This document shows, piece after piece, positions 7,895 through 15,648 of a stretch of 21,217 bases of DNA. Origin of the DNA: an uncultured Bacteroidales bacterium (GTDB lineage: Bacteria; Bacteroidota; Bacteroidia; Bacteroidales; F082); contig CALFIT010000244.1 in the NCBI GenBank assembly GCA_937877465.1, positions 1 to 21,217 of the forward strand. The letters are read 5' to 3'. Both the position numbers and the translations under genes were made by a program. The notes under the pieces are model-generated. The model saw only the letters and a program-made list of their open reading frames with translations. It was not told the DNA's origin and ran no database searches. Numbering within the stretch: the stretch's first letter is position 1; every line of letters starts with the position of its first letter.

Positions 7895-7902
7895 CAGCCG
7901 TT

Positions 7903-8364
7903 ATGGACAAGAAAAGCACCAACAATATCAAGATAAGGAACAAACGCGCTTCGTTTGAGTACTTCCTCGTGGAGACGCTGACGGCGGGCATCGTGCTGAC
8001 GGGGACTGAGATCAAGTCCATCCGTGGCGGCAAGGCAAGTTTGGCGGATTCGTATTGCAGTTTCAAGGGTAACGAGCTGTTTGTCATCGGGATGCACATC
8101 GCGGAATATGCCCAAGGCACCTACAACAACCACGACCCGAAGCGCGACCGCAAGCTGCTCCTCAACGCCCGCGAGTTGCGCAAGCTGAAGAACAAGGTGC
8201 AGGAAAAAGGCTTCACCATCGTGCCTGTCACCTTATTCATTAATGACAAGGGCTTGGCCAAATTGGACATCGCCTTGGCGCGAGGCAAGCACTATTACGA
8301 CAAGCGCGAAACGCTGAAAACCAAGGACTCGAAGCGCGACTTGGAAAGAATCCACCTCCGTTAA
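7903..8364 (+). CDS. smpB: SsrA-binding protein SmpB
   Basis: SmpB binds tmRNA and delivers it to stalled ribosomes during trans-translation. The 153-residue product has the family landmarks: NKRASFEYFLVE near the N-terminus, GIVLTGTEIKSIR (tmRNA-binding barrel), DSYC, HIAEY, NHDPKRDRKLLL and GKHYYDKRETLK, then the basic tail KDSKRDLERIHLR that enters the ribosomal mRNA channel. The start at 7903 lies just after the promoter box; the open frame extending upstream to 7600 runs antisense through aroC and is not used. It is divergent from aroC and followed by a heptanucleotide tandem repeat. Confidence 0.97.
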   Translation: MDKKSTNNIKIRNKRASFEYFLVETLTAGIVLTGTEIKSIRGGKASLADSYCSFKGNELFVIGMHIAEYAQGTYNNHDPKRDRKLLLNARELRKLKNKVQEKGFTIVPVTLFINDKGLAKLDIALARGKHYYDKRETLKTKDSKRDLERIHLR

Positions 8365-8369
8365 CCCCC

Positions 8370-8495
8370 AACTCCCAACTATCAACTGCTAACTATCAAC
8401 TGTTAACTGCCAACTGCTAACTGCTAACCATCAACTGCTAACTATCAACTGCTAACTATCAACTGCTAACTGCTAACTATCAACTCCCAACTCTC
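8370..8495. repeat. Tandem heptanucleotide tract, 18 units of AACTNNY
   Basis: Eighteen consecutive 7-nt units follow AACTNNY (AACTATC, AACTGCT, AACTGCC, AACTGTT, AACTCCC, AACTCTC; one unit reads AACCATC). The tract begins 6 nt after the smpB stop and runs into the stop codon of the convergent outer membrane protein gene. A shorter tract of the same unit lies at 10603-10651. Confidence 0.9.
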
Positions 8496-9051
8496 AAAAG
8501 CAGTATCCCACACGTATCGAGAAAGGCGAAGCATAGGGTGTTTCAAGGCCGCCATTGGGCAGGCCGCCCCAGCTGAGGTTGTAGAGCACCATGAAATAGA
8601 CGAAGCTGCCGCTGTAGGTGTATTGCCTGTAGCCGCCACCCACAAAGACGCTGTTGAACCATCGGCTTCCTGCGGTAGCGTGGTTCCAGCGCGTGATGCC
8701 ATACATCACCTCGTCTTCGGCGTGGAGAAACAAGCCTCTGTAAATCTGGAAGTTGGTGTAAGGCGCAATACCGAAATAATGGGAATAGGTGTTGCCGTAG
8801 GTCCGGTTAAAGTCACAGGTCAGGTCGTAGATGCCGCGCACGCCGACCTCCCACGGATTGAAGATGCGGTAACCGATTTGGGGGGCGATGGAGAGGCTGA
8901 GGTAGTTGCCATACATGCCGCCGCCGAGATTGCCGCCATAGATAACCCGCCCTTTCATGTCGGGTATCTCGGGAAGCCGCTGGGCTTGGGCCTTCCCTAC
9001 AAAGCCAAAGAGCATCAGACAGATGGATGCGATGATTCCGAAACGTTTCAT
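8494..9051 (-). CDS. Outer membrane beta-barrel-like protein of unknown function
   Basis: A 185-residue protein with a signal peptide (MKRF, hydrophobic stretch, cleavage near KAQAQ, residue 24). The rest is rich in Gly, Tyr and aromatic residues alternating with polar ones (for example YLSLSIAPQIGYRIF and YRQYTYSGSFVYFMVLYN) and ends in an aromatic residue (RVGYCF), typical of a small outer membrane beta-barrel with about eight strands. No family is recognised with confidence. It has its own promoter and lies divergent from a lipoprotein gene. Its stop codon is formed at the edge of the heptanucleotide tract. Confidence 0.75.
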   Translation of the reverse strand: MKRFGIIASICLMLFGFVGKAQAQRLPEIPDMKGRVIYGGNLGGGMYGNYLSLSIAPQIGYRIFNPWEVGVRGIYDLTCDFNRTYGNTYSHYFGIAPYTNFQIYRGLFLHAEDEVMYGITRWNHATAGSRWFNSVFVGGGYRQYTYSGSFVYFMVLYNLSWGGLPNGGLETPYASPFSIRVGYCF

Positions 9052-9068
9052 TTTGCCTAAATTTTCGG

Positions 9069-9076
9069 CAAAAATA
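9069..9076 (-). promoter_or_regulatory. Bacteroidota -7 box (TATTTTTG) for the beta-barrel gene
   Basis: TATTTTTG on the minus strand, ending 17 nt before the ATG at 9051. Confidence 0.6.
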
Positions 9077-9113
9077 CAATAAAATCCGATTCCGTCCGTA
9101 TCAGATAAAAGTT

Positions 9114-9121
9114 TACCTTTG
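9114..9121 (+). promoter_or_regulatory. Bacteroidota -7 box (TACCTTTG) for the beta-helix lipoprotein gene
   Basis: TACCTTTG ends 19 nt before the ATG at 9141, paired with the divergent box at 9069-9076. Confidence 0.65.
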
Positions 9122-9140
9122 CCTTTTCAAATCCATCCGT

Positions 9141-10595
9141 ATGAAACGACGTCAACTCATCATCATATTGTCGGCTTTCCTCCTCGTCGGCTATTCGTGC
9201 AGAAAGGAGAACCAAGTCAACCCCGATTCGAGCCTAAAACTCTCGTTTTCAGCAGATACCGTCTTGTTCGACACGGTGTTCACCTCGTTGGGATCGGCCA
9301 CGCACCAACTCAAAGTATACAACACGCATGGCGACGACCTGAAGGTCAGCTCCGTGCGGCTTTCGGGTGGCGAGGCCTCCCCTTTCCGCATCAACCTCGA
9401 CGGCGAGACGGCCACCGAGTTCTACGACAAGATCGTCCCTGCCAACGACAGCCTGTATGCCTTCCTGCGCGTCACCATCAACCCCAACGACCTCAACACG
9501 CCCTTCGTGGTGGAAGACGAATTAGAGTTTGTCACCAACGGCAACACGCAGACCGTCAAGCTGTTGGCTTGGGGGCAGAATGCCAACTACATCGTGGCCG
9601 ACAAAGTGGTGATTTTGGGCGAAACCCCATACCATTACCATATCGTCGCCGACAGCCTTGAGACCACGGTTTGGACTTCGGAGCGGCCCTATGTCATCTA
9701 CGGCTACGCGCTCATCAACAGCTACGGCACCTTGAAAATCGAGGCTGGCACACATATCTATTGTCACCAAGGCGGAGGCATCCTCTCGTGGAGCGACGGC
9801 CAACTCGTCATCGACGGCACTGCCGACGAGCCCGTCGTCGTGCAAGGCGACCGCTTGGAGGCCTACTACAACGACACGCCCGGCCAGTGGGAACAGATCC
9901 TGATGATGGACGGACGCGCCGGTGCCGACCACCGCATCAGCCACGCCATCATCCGCAACGGCACCATAGGACTCAACTGCCAGTCGGCACTGAAGGTGAC
10001 CGAATGCGCCTTGCGCATCGACAACACCATCGTCGAAAACCAGAGCGGCTACGGCCTGTTCTCCATCCTCTATGCAGTTGAAGCCAAGAACTTCGTCATC
10101 GCCAACTGCGGCTATGCCAACTTCTGGGCCTTCGGCGGCGACTACCGTTTCGTACACGGCACCATCGCCAATTATTGGAGCGCCACCGAGCACAGCGACA
10201 ACATCGCCATGCAGATAGCCAACCAAGCCCTTGACTCGCACGAAGAGTTGTACTACTATCCCTTCCACATGGAGATGGACAACTGCATCGTCTATGGCAA
10301 GCAGAAAAACGAAATGACGACCTCATTCGGCGCTGAGGCCGACTCCACTTTCGTGCTCGACCATTGCCTTGTCAAGTCGGAGAAATTCAACGGCGACATG
10401 GCGGGGTTTAGCCATTGCCTGTTCAACCTTGAGCCTTACTTCGTCAGCACCAAGGATTTCCACATCGACAGCATCGCCTCGCCCGTCATCGGAACGGGCA
10501 ACCCGCTGTTTGGCAACGAATTGCCGTATGACTTGGACGGCGTTTCGCGCATCGGCGCACCCGACATGGGAGCCTATCAGTTCTACCCAAGATAA
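9141..10595 (+). CDS. Lipoprotein with a predicted right-handed parallel beta-helix
   Basis: The 484-residue product begins with a lipoprotein signal peptide (MKRRQ, hydrophobic core, GYSC with the lipidated Cys at residue 20). An N-terminal beta-sandwich-like region (about 30-150) includes DTVLFDTVFTSLGS and NPNDLNTPF, typical of Bacteroidota envelope lipoproteins. From about 190 onward, repeated short strands (GTLKIEAGTHIYC, HRISHAIIRNGTIGL, DNTIVENQSGYG, KNFVIANCGYANFW) suggest a right-handed beta-helix, a fold common in polysaccharide lyases and surface proteins. The C-terminus reads APDMGAYQFYPR, an ending often seen in beta-helix proteins. No catalytic motif is evident; a structural or binding role at the outer membrane is as likely as an enzyme. 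Confidence 0.8.
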   Translation: MKRRQLIIILSAFLLVGYSCRKENQVNPDSSLKLSFSADTVLFDTVFTSLGSATHQLKVYNTHGDDLKVSSVRLSGGEASPFRINLDGETATEFYDKIVPANDSLYAFLRVTINPNDLNTPFVVEDELEFVTNGNTQTVKLLAWGQNANYIVADKVVILGETPYHYHIVADSLETTVWTSERPYVIYGYALINSYGTLKIEAGTHIYCHQGGGILSWSDGQLVIDGTADEPVVVQGDRLEAYYNDTPGQWEQILMMDGRAGADHRISHAIIRNGTIGLNCQSALKVTECALRIDNTIVENQSGYGLFSILYAVEAKNFVIANCGYANFWAFGGDYRFVHGTIANYWSATEHSDNIAMQIANQALDSHEELYYYPFHMEMDNCIVYGKQKNEMTTSFGAEADSTFVLDHCLVKSEKFNGDMAGFSHCLFNLEPYFVSTKDFHIDSIASPVIGTGNPLFGNELPYDLDGVSRIGAPDMGAYQFYPR

Positions 10596-10602
10596 TCCCC
10601 CA

Positions 10603-10651
10603 AACTCTCAACTGCCAACTGTCAACTGTTAACTGCCAACTGCCAACTAAC
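10603..10651. repeat. Second heptanucleotide tract, 7 units of AACTNNY type
   Basis: Six AACTNNY units (AACTCTC, AACTGCC, AACTGTC, AACTGTT, AACTGCC, AACTGCC) plus a terminal AACTAAC. It begins 7 nt after the lipoprotein stop and abuts the stop codon of the convergent M23 gene, the same arrangement as the tract at 8370-8495. Confidence 0.88.
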
Positions 10652-12358
10652 TTAATACCCCACTTTCATTTTCAAGGTTTTCCTGTTGCCCACGCCATCG
10701 GTGACGACGACCTTCACATTGTTGGTGCCTTTCTTCATCTTCTCGTCGAACTCGTAATAGAGCAGCGCGTTCTTGGCGTCGTATTGGCCGAGCACCCAAA
10801 CGTCGTCGAGGTAGATGTCGTAGGTCTCGATGCCCGTCATGTCGTCGGAGATCTTGAACCGCAGCGATTTGAGCGCACTCACATCCTGTCCGTCCTTGAA
10901 GTTGGAGGCCTTCACCGTGGGGGCCACCGTGTCGATTTTGACGGTGAACTCGCCCATGTTGCGCGTCTCGGTCTCCATCGCGCCGTTCTTCATCTTGCCA
11001 CCAAGCGACGACACCTTGCCGTTGTTGTCGATATAGGCGACATATTTCTTGGGATGGTCGGCCCAAGCCTCGTCGGGACGGATGCGCACCTTGAAGGGCT
11101 TGAAGGTCGTCAGTTCGTCGGTGCCGAAACGGTAGATGCGTGAGCAACAGCCTTTTGCGTCGCGTTGTCCCGTCTGGATCCATTCGTCGCGAAACAGCGT
11201 GCCCCGCTCCATCGAAACGGTGAAATCCTCGATGGTGACCTCGCTGTTGAGCGAGCCGTCGGCCTTGACGAGATACTCGCTGCGGCGGCGCACGGGACGC
11301 TCCACCTCAACGGGAGCCGTGCCCACCAACTTGAAGCTGATGCGCGAGCTATTGCCCGCATAATCAGAGATTTTGAAGCACACGTTCACCGTGTCGCCTT
11401 CCTCTACCGTCACCGTTCCGTTGCGTTTCAGGATCATGTGCAACTTGTTGAACGGGTCGGTCTCGGTGCGCACATAGCTCGACTTCTTCTGCTTGTAATG
11501 GCGATAATCCAAGAGGCTGTTCACATAGCGCGGCTCGCTGTAGGAGAAGCTGTCGGCCTCTACTTGGAAGGCCAGCACGTCGTCCAAGAAAAGCTCGTAG
11601 AGATACGGCCCGTTCTTGTTGGTCGAAGTGCCCACTTGGTCGTAGGTGCAGATGCCAAACGCCATTTCGCCGTTGCCTTCGACGATGCTGCGTTCCTTGA
11701 GGCTGTATTTGCCGTTGCCGCCCTCCACGGAGAAATACATCGGCTTGATGCCGCCTTCGAGCGTCGTCTCGTCGCCGATCGGATAGACCGCCACGCCCTG
11801 GATGAGCGGCTTCACGTTGTCGTCGATCTTGTAGCCGAAATACATCGGGTTGACCGGCTTCTCGCTCACCGTGTGGCGGATCTCGAAGTGCAGGTGCGGT
11901 CCGCCCGAGCCGCCAGAGTTGCCCGAATAGGCAATCAAGTCGCCCTTCTTGACGGGGAACCTGTCCTTGTCGGGATAGATCTGCGACGTGAATTTCTTGT
12001 GCTTGTATTGGTAGTCCTTCACGTATTTGGCAATCTCGCCCGAGAAGCGTTGCAGGTGGGCATAGACGCTCGTGTAGCCGTCGTAATGCGTGATATACAA
12101 CACATTGCCATAGCCATAAGGCGACACGCCGATGCGACTGATGTAGCCGTCGGCCACGGCATACACCTTCTTGCCCTCCACGCCCTGCGTCTTGATGTCG
12201 AGACCGGCATGGATGTGGTTGGGACGGATTTCGCCGAAGGTGGCGGAGAGATAGATCGGGATGTCGAGCGGGCGGCCGTATTCGGGGAACGACTCCTGAG
12301 CCGACAGGCCCAATGCCGCGAAAACGAGCAACAAAACGAGGATGGAACGCTTTTTCAT
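10652..12358 (-). CDS. M23 family peptidase (LytM-type murein endopeptidase-like), exported
   Basis: The 568-residue product has a signal peptide (MKKRS, hydrophobic core, cleavage near LSAQ, residue 21). An M23/LytM domain follows at once at about 35-165, with the zinc ligands visible: His50 and Asp54 in HAGLD, and HLH at 155-157, with His101 (YAHL) in the active-site position. These enzymes cut peptide crosslinks of peptidoglycan in the periplasm; some members act as scaffolds. About 400 further residues, rich in beta-strand patterns, include NVCFKISDYAGN and LRFKISDDMTGIETYDIY, resembling Ig-like repeats. An uncommon N-terminal placement of the catalytic domain results. The start at 12358 follows the promoter at 12392-12399; the longer open frame to 12496 crosses it. 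Confidence 0.9.
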   Translation of the reverse strand: MKKRSILVLLLVFAALGLSAQESFPEYGRPLDIPIYLSATFGEIRPNHIHAGLDIKTQGVEGKKVYAVADGYISRIGVSPYGYGNVLYITHYDGYTSVYAHLQRFSGEIAKYVKDYQYKHKKFTSQIYPDKDRFPVKKGDLIAYSGNSGGSGGPHLHFEIRHTVSEKPVNPMYFGYKIDDNVKPLIQGVAVYPIGDETTLEGGIKPMYFSVEGGNGKYSLKERSIVEGNGEMAFGICTYDQVGTSTNKNGPYLYELFLDDVLAFQVEADSFSYSEPRYVNSLLDYRHYKQKKSSYVRTETDPFNKLHMILKRNGTVTVEEGDTVNVCFKISDYAGNSSRISFKLVGTAPVEVERPVRRRSEYLVKADGSLNSEVTIEDFTVSMERGTLFRDEWIQTGQRDAKGCCSRIYRFGTDELTTFKPFKVRIRPDEAWADHPKKYVAYIDNNGKVSSLGGKMKNGAMETETRNMGEFTVKIDTVAPTVKASNFKDGQDVSALKSLRFKISDDMTGIETYDIYLDDVWVLGQYDAKNALLYYEFDEKMKKGTNNVKVVVTDGVGNRKTLKMKVGY

Positions 12359-12391
12359 GTGGTTTGAATCTTTGTTGGTTGAAATATTGCG

Positions 12392-12399
12392 CAAAGATA
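12392..12399 (-). promoter_or_regulatory. Bacteroidota -7 box (TATCTTTG) for the M23 gene
   Basis: TATCTTTG on the minus strand, 33 nt upstream of the ATG at 12358. Confidence 0.65.
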
Positions 12400-12411
12400 C
12401 ACCAATTTTCC

Positions 12412-12419
12412 TATTTTTG
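12412..12419 (+). promoter_or_regulatory. Bacteroidota -7 box (TATTTTTG) for the LTA-synthase-like operon
   Basis: TATTTTTG ends 21 nt before the ATG at 12441. It lies 12 bp from the divergent M23 box, so the two promoters are close enough to interfere or to be co-regulated. Confidence 0.65.
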
Positions 12420-12440
12420 CATCGGTTTAGAAACAAAACA

Positions 12441-14432
12441 ATGCGTCGACAAACGAGAAAAGAGAAATTCCATGCGTGGCTTTCGTCGCCTTTCATGCTG
12501 TTGGTCTACCGCCTGTTGGCCACTTTGCTGGCACTCAGCCTCAGCCGTTGGTTGCTCTATCTGTTCAACATCCAGTTTTTCCACCAGCTGAACCTAAGAC
12601 AGGCTTTTGCACTCTATTTCGACGGGATGCGCTTCGACCTGCCCATCGTGTTCGGCATCAACCTGCTCAACGTCATTTTCTACTGTTTCCCATCGCGCAT
12701 CATCTATAATAAAGGTGTGCAGACCTTCGTCGACGTGTTTTATGTGGTGGCCAACGCCATCGCCATTTTGCTTAACTTCTTGGACATCATCTGTTTCCAT
12801 TTCTTCGGCAAGCATCTCACCATCGACTTCATCAAACTGCTGAGCCATTCCGACGAGGTGTCGTTTGGCGTGGTCAGGCAGGTGTTTTTCGACTATTGGT
12901 ACCTGCTGATCATCTTCGTCCTTTTCGTATTGGTCATCAGGGTGGTGAGCGAGCACACCAAGATCCAAGAGCCCGAAAAGCACGAGCGACCCCATTGGCG
13001 GCTCAGGCAGGCCATCAGCTTGGTTGTCATGCTGATAGTGACCGTCATCGCCGCACGCGGAGGTCTGCAAGCCCAGCCTATCACGATGGAGACCGCCATG
13101 CAATACACCGACCCGCAAAACGCCCCTATCCTGCTCAACACGCCGTTTTGCCTCCTCACGACCCACGAAACCGAGCTGACCGAACGCCACGGGCATTATG
13201 ACAGCGACTTCTCACCGATCCATAACGACCTGAACGCCAACCGTTTCGTCGAATGCGACAGTTTGGGCAACGACAGCGTTCCGAGCAATGTGGTCGTCAT
13301 CATCTTGAAGAACATCGGGCAGGAAATGGTGGGCTACTACAGTCGCGACCGCCGCTCACAACTCACGCCGTTTTTGGACTCGCTGCTCGACAACAGCCTC
13401 ACTTTCAACGGGATGTCGAACAGTCGCCGTAGCCTTGAGGTGCTGCCCGCAATCTTGGCCAGCATCCCTTCGATGATGGAGAACGACTTCGTGAGGTCGG
13501 CCTACGCCGACAACGACTTCGACGCCTACTGCCAGCACCTGCAAAAGCGGGGCTACAACACCATCTTCATGCACGGCGGGAAAAACGGCACTTTGGGCTT
13601 CGACCGCTTCACGCGGAGGGCCGGCATCAAGAACTACTTCGGGCGCATCGAATATGGCGACGACAGCGACTACGACGGCCAATGGGGCATCTACGACGGG
13701 CCTTTCCTGCAATATGCCGCCAAGACCCTCAACCGCGTGCATCGGCCTTTCGCCGCCACCATCTACACCCTTTCGTCGCGCTATCCCTACAAGGTGCCGA
13801 AAGACTTCGAGCCGCCCAAGGAGAGCTATTTCTGGACCGGCTTCGAGAAGACCGTCTATTACGTCGACTGCGCCCTGCGCGACTTCTTCGCGACCGCCTC
13901 GCGGATGCCTTGGTTCGACAACACCCTTTTCGTCATCACCGCCGACTACTCCAACAGCGAACACTTCCAGCCCGAATACGGCAACGTTTGGGGCATGTAT
14001 TCCATCCCCATCGCGTTCTATTACCCTCAGAGAATCAAGCCGATGCGCTGCGAAGAAATTGCACAGCAAATCGACCTTGGGCCTTCCATCCTCTCGGCAC
14101 TCAACGTGAACGACACCCTATTCTCGTTTGGGCGCAACCTCTTCGACACCCTCAGCGAGCCGAGTTTTGTCAGCTATTGCAACCTCACCTACCAATATTG
14201 CGACGGCTCCTACCTCGTGCAATCCGATGGCAGCCATCCTTTTGGCATCTTCAAGCCCATCAACGACTCGCTCCTCAACGACAACCTCATCGACCGGCTG
14301 CAATGCCCCGACGTGTTCGACAAGCTGCACCATTTCGTGCAGGAATACAACAACAGAATGATTTACAACGACTTGAAACCCAAATTCGATACCATTGACA
14401 TAACACAAACCAAAGCAGCGGAATATGATTGA
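12441..14432 (+). CDS. LTA-synthase/sulfatase-fold membrane protein with altered active site
   Basis: The 663-residue product has about five N-terminal membrane segments (roughly 18-205) and an extracytoplasmic alkaline-phosphatase-superfamily domain (about 283-560), the layout of LTA synthase family proteins that transfer phosphoglycerol or similar headgroups. Fold landmarks are visible: SNSRRSLEVLPAILASIPSM at 326-345, with Ser331 at the nucleophile position, DYDGQWGIYDGPF at 410-422, and FVITAD at 497-502. However, the residue expected to be metal-binding Glu (LES motif) is Lys290 (IILKNIG), the substrate His (SSHxP) is Arg447 (SSRYPY), and the His of the metal-binding DH pair is Tyr503 (ADYSNS). 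This suggests loss or change of catalysis. The start at 12441 follows the promoter; the frame to 12342 is antisense to the M23 gene. Its stop overlaps the MscS gene start. Confidence 0.88.
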   Translation: MRRQTRKEKFHAWLSSPFMLLVYRLLATLLALSLSRWLLYLFNIQFFHQLNLRQAFALYFDGMRFDLPIVFGINLLNVIFYCFPSRIIYNKGVQTFVDVFYVVANAIAILLNFLDIICFHFFGKHLTIDFIKLLSHSDEVSFGVVRQVFFDYWYLLIIFVLFVLVIRVVSEHTKIQEPEKHERPHWRLRQAISLVVMLIVTVIAARGGLQAQPITMETAMQYTDPQNAPILLNTPFCLLTTHETELTERHGHYDSDFSPIHNDLNANRFVECDSLGNDSVPSNVVVIILKNIGQEMVGYYSRDRRSQLTPFLDSLLDNSLTFNGMSNSRRSLEVLPAILASIPSMMENDFVRSAYADNDFDAYCQHLQKRGYNTIFMHGGKNGTLGFDRFTRRAGIKNYFGRIEYGDDSDYDGQWGIYDGPFLQYAAKTLNRVHRPFAATIYTLSSRYPYKVPKDFEPPKESYFWTGFEKTVYYVDCALRDFFATASRMPWFDNTLFVITADYSNSEHFQPEYGNVWGMYSIPIAFYYPQRIKPMRCEEIAQQIDLGPSILSALNVNDTLFSFGRNLFDTLSEPSFVSYCNLTYQYCDGSYLVQSDGSHPFGIFKPINDSLLNDNLIDRLQCPDVFDKLHHFVQEYNNRMIYNDLKPKFDTIDITQTKAAEYD

Positions 14433-15648
14433 AAAATACATCGACATACTGAAAAACCTAGGCCTCAGGATGCATTTCGGCGAAGGTCTCGCGACGGGCA
14501 TGGCCGAGACCTTGGCCGCCCTCACGCTGTTGGCCCTCAGCGTCGGGCTTTACTATTTGGTCACCTTCGTCCTGAAGAAGACCGTCTACCGCCTCATCCA
14601 GCGGACGACCACGAAATACGACGACCTGCTCATCAAGAACAAGGTGTTGGCCTACCTCTGCCTGCTCGTGCCGGCCATCCTCATCTCATCCTACCTGCCC
14701 CAAGTGCTGCCTTCCTATCCAAGCACGGTGCGTTTCCTGCTGCGCTGCGACACCGTATTCGAAATCGTCGTCGCCGCCTTGGTCGTCAATTCAATCCTCA
14801 ACACGTCGCAGGATTTCTACAACAGTTTCGAGATGTCGAAGGCCAAGCCCCTGTCGGGCGTGATACAGGTCGCGAAAATCATCCTTTTCGTCCTTTGCGG
14901 CTTGGTCATCATCGCCTTCATCATGGGCACGAGCCTGAAAAACATCCTCATCAGCTTGGGGACGGCCTCTGCCGTGCTGATGCTCGTGTTCCAAGACACC
15001 ATCAAGGGCTTTGTGGGCAGCATACAGCTTTCGGGCTACGACATGGTGCGCATCGGCGACTGGATTGTGATGGGCCCCGCCGACGGCGTCGTGCAGGAAA
15101 TCAACCTCACCACCGTGAAGGTGCAAAACTGGGACAACACCATCACCACCATCCCGACCTACAACATGGTCTCCAACCCCTTCACCAACTGGCGCGGCAT
15201 GTCGGACTCGGAAGGTCGCCGCATCGCCCGAAGCATCAACATCGACGTGAACTCCATCCGCTACTGCACGCCCGAAATGTTGGAGAAATACAAGCACTAC
15301 GACTTGGTGAAGGACTACATCACACAACGCGAGGCCGAGATTGGGCAATACAACGCCGAACACCACGTCGACACGAGCGAAATCGTGAACGGTCGCCAGC
15401 AGACCAACATCGGCATCTTCCGCGCCTACATCAAGGCCTACATCGACAACAACCCGAAGCTGAACCACGAGCTGACCACGATGGTGCGCCAGCTGCAGCC
15501 CACCGAGTTTGGCGTGCCGCTGCAAATCTACGCCTTCAGTGCCGACAAGCAATGGACCCACTACGAGGCCATCCAAAGCGACATCTTCGACCACATCCTT
15601 GCCGCCGCGCCGATGTTTGACCTTAAGATTTTCCAGAAAAAGGTATGA
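14425..15648 (+). CDS. MscS-family mechanosensitive ion channel (YbdG/MscM-like)
   Basis: A 407-residue membrane channel. Membrane segments occur at about 28-50, 75-95, 110-125 and 148-168. The pore helix with its Gly/Ala pattern (ILISLGTASAVLMLVFQDTIKGFVGSI cut across 174-200) is the MscS signature. The beta domain follows (DMVRIGDWIVM, GVVQEINLTTVKVQNWDN, TIPTYNMVSNPFTNW) to about residue 256, then a long cytoplasmic C-terminal region. Length and the insertion in the C-terminal domain resemble E. coli YbdG (about 415 residues). Such channels open under membrane tension to release solutes on hypo-osmotic shock. The ATG overlaps the end of the LTA-synthase-like gene by 8 nt and its own stop overlaps the hydrolase start by 4 nt, so the three genes are translationally coupled. 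Confidence 0.93.
   Translation: MIEKYIDILKNLGLRMHFGEGLATGMAETLAALTLLALSVGLYYLVTFVLKKTVYRLIQRTTTKYDDLLIKNKVLAYLCLLVPAILISSYLPQVLPSYPSTVRFLLRCDTVFEIVVAALVVNSILNTSQDFYNSFEMSKAKPLSGVIQVAKIILFVLCGLVIIAFIMGTSLKNILISLGTASAVLMLVFQDTIKGFVGSIQLSGYDMVRIGDWIVMGPADGVVQEINLTTVKVQNWDNTITTIPTYNMVSNPFTNWRGMSDSEGRRIARSINIDVNSIRYCTPEMLEKYKHYDLVKDYITQREAEIGQYNAEHHVDTSEIVNGRQQTNIGIFRAYIKAYIDNNPKLNHELTTMVRQLQPTEFGVPLQIYAFSADKQWTHYEAIQSDIFDHILAAAPMFDLKIFQKKV

Noticed and set aside
7600..7902. In-frame upstream extension of smpB
   Set aside because: It runs antisense through aroC and crosses the smpB promoter; the SmpB family start is at 7903.
8370..8495. CRISPR array
   Set aside because: The repeat unit is 7 nt with no spacers and no cas genes; it is a short tandem repeat.
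11165..12367. Plus-strand open frame of 400 codons opposite the M23 gene
   Set aside because: Shadow of the M23 coding region; composition dominated by His, Arg, Ala and Val.
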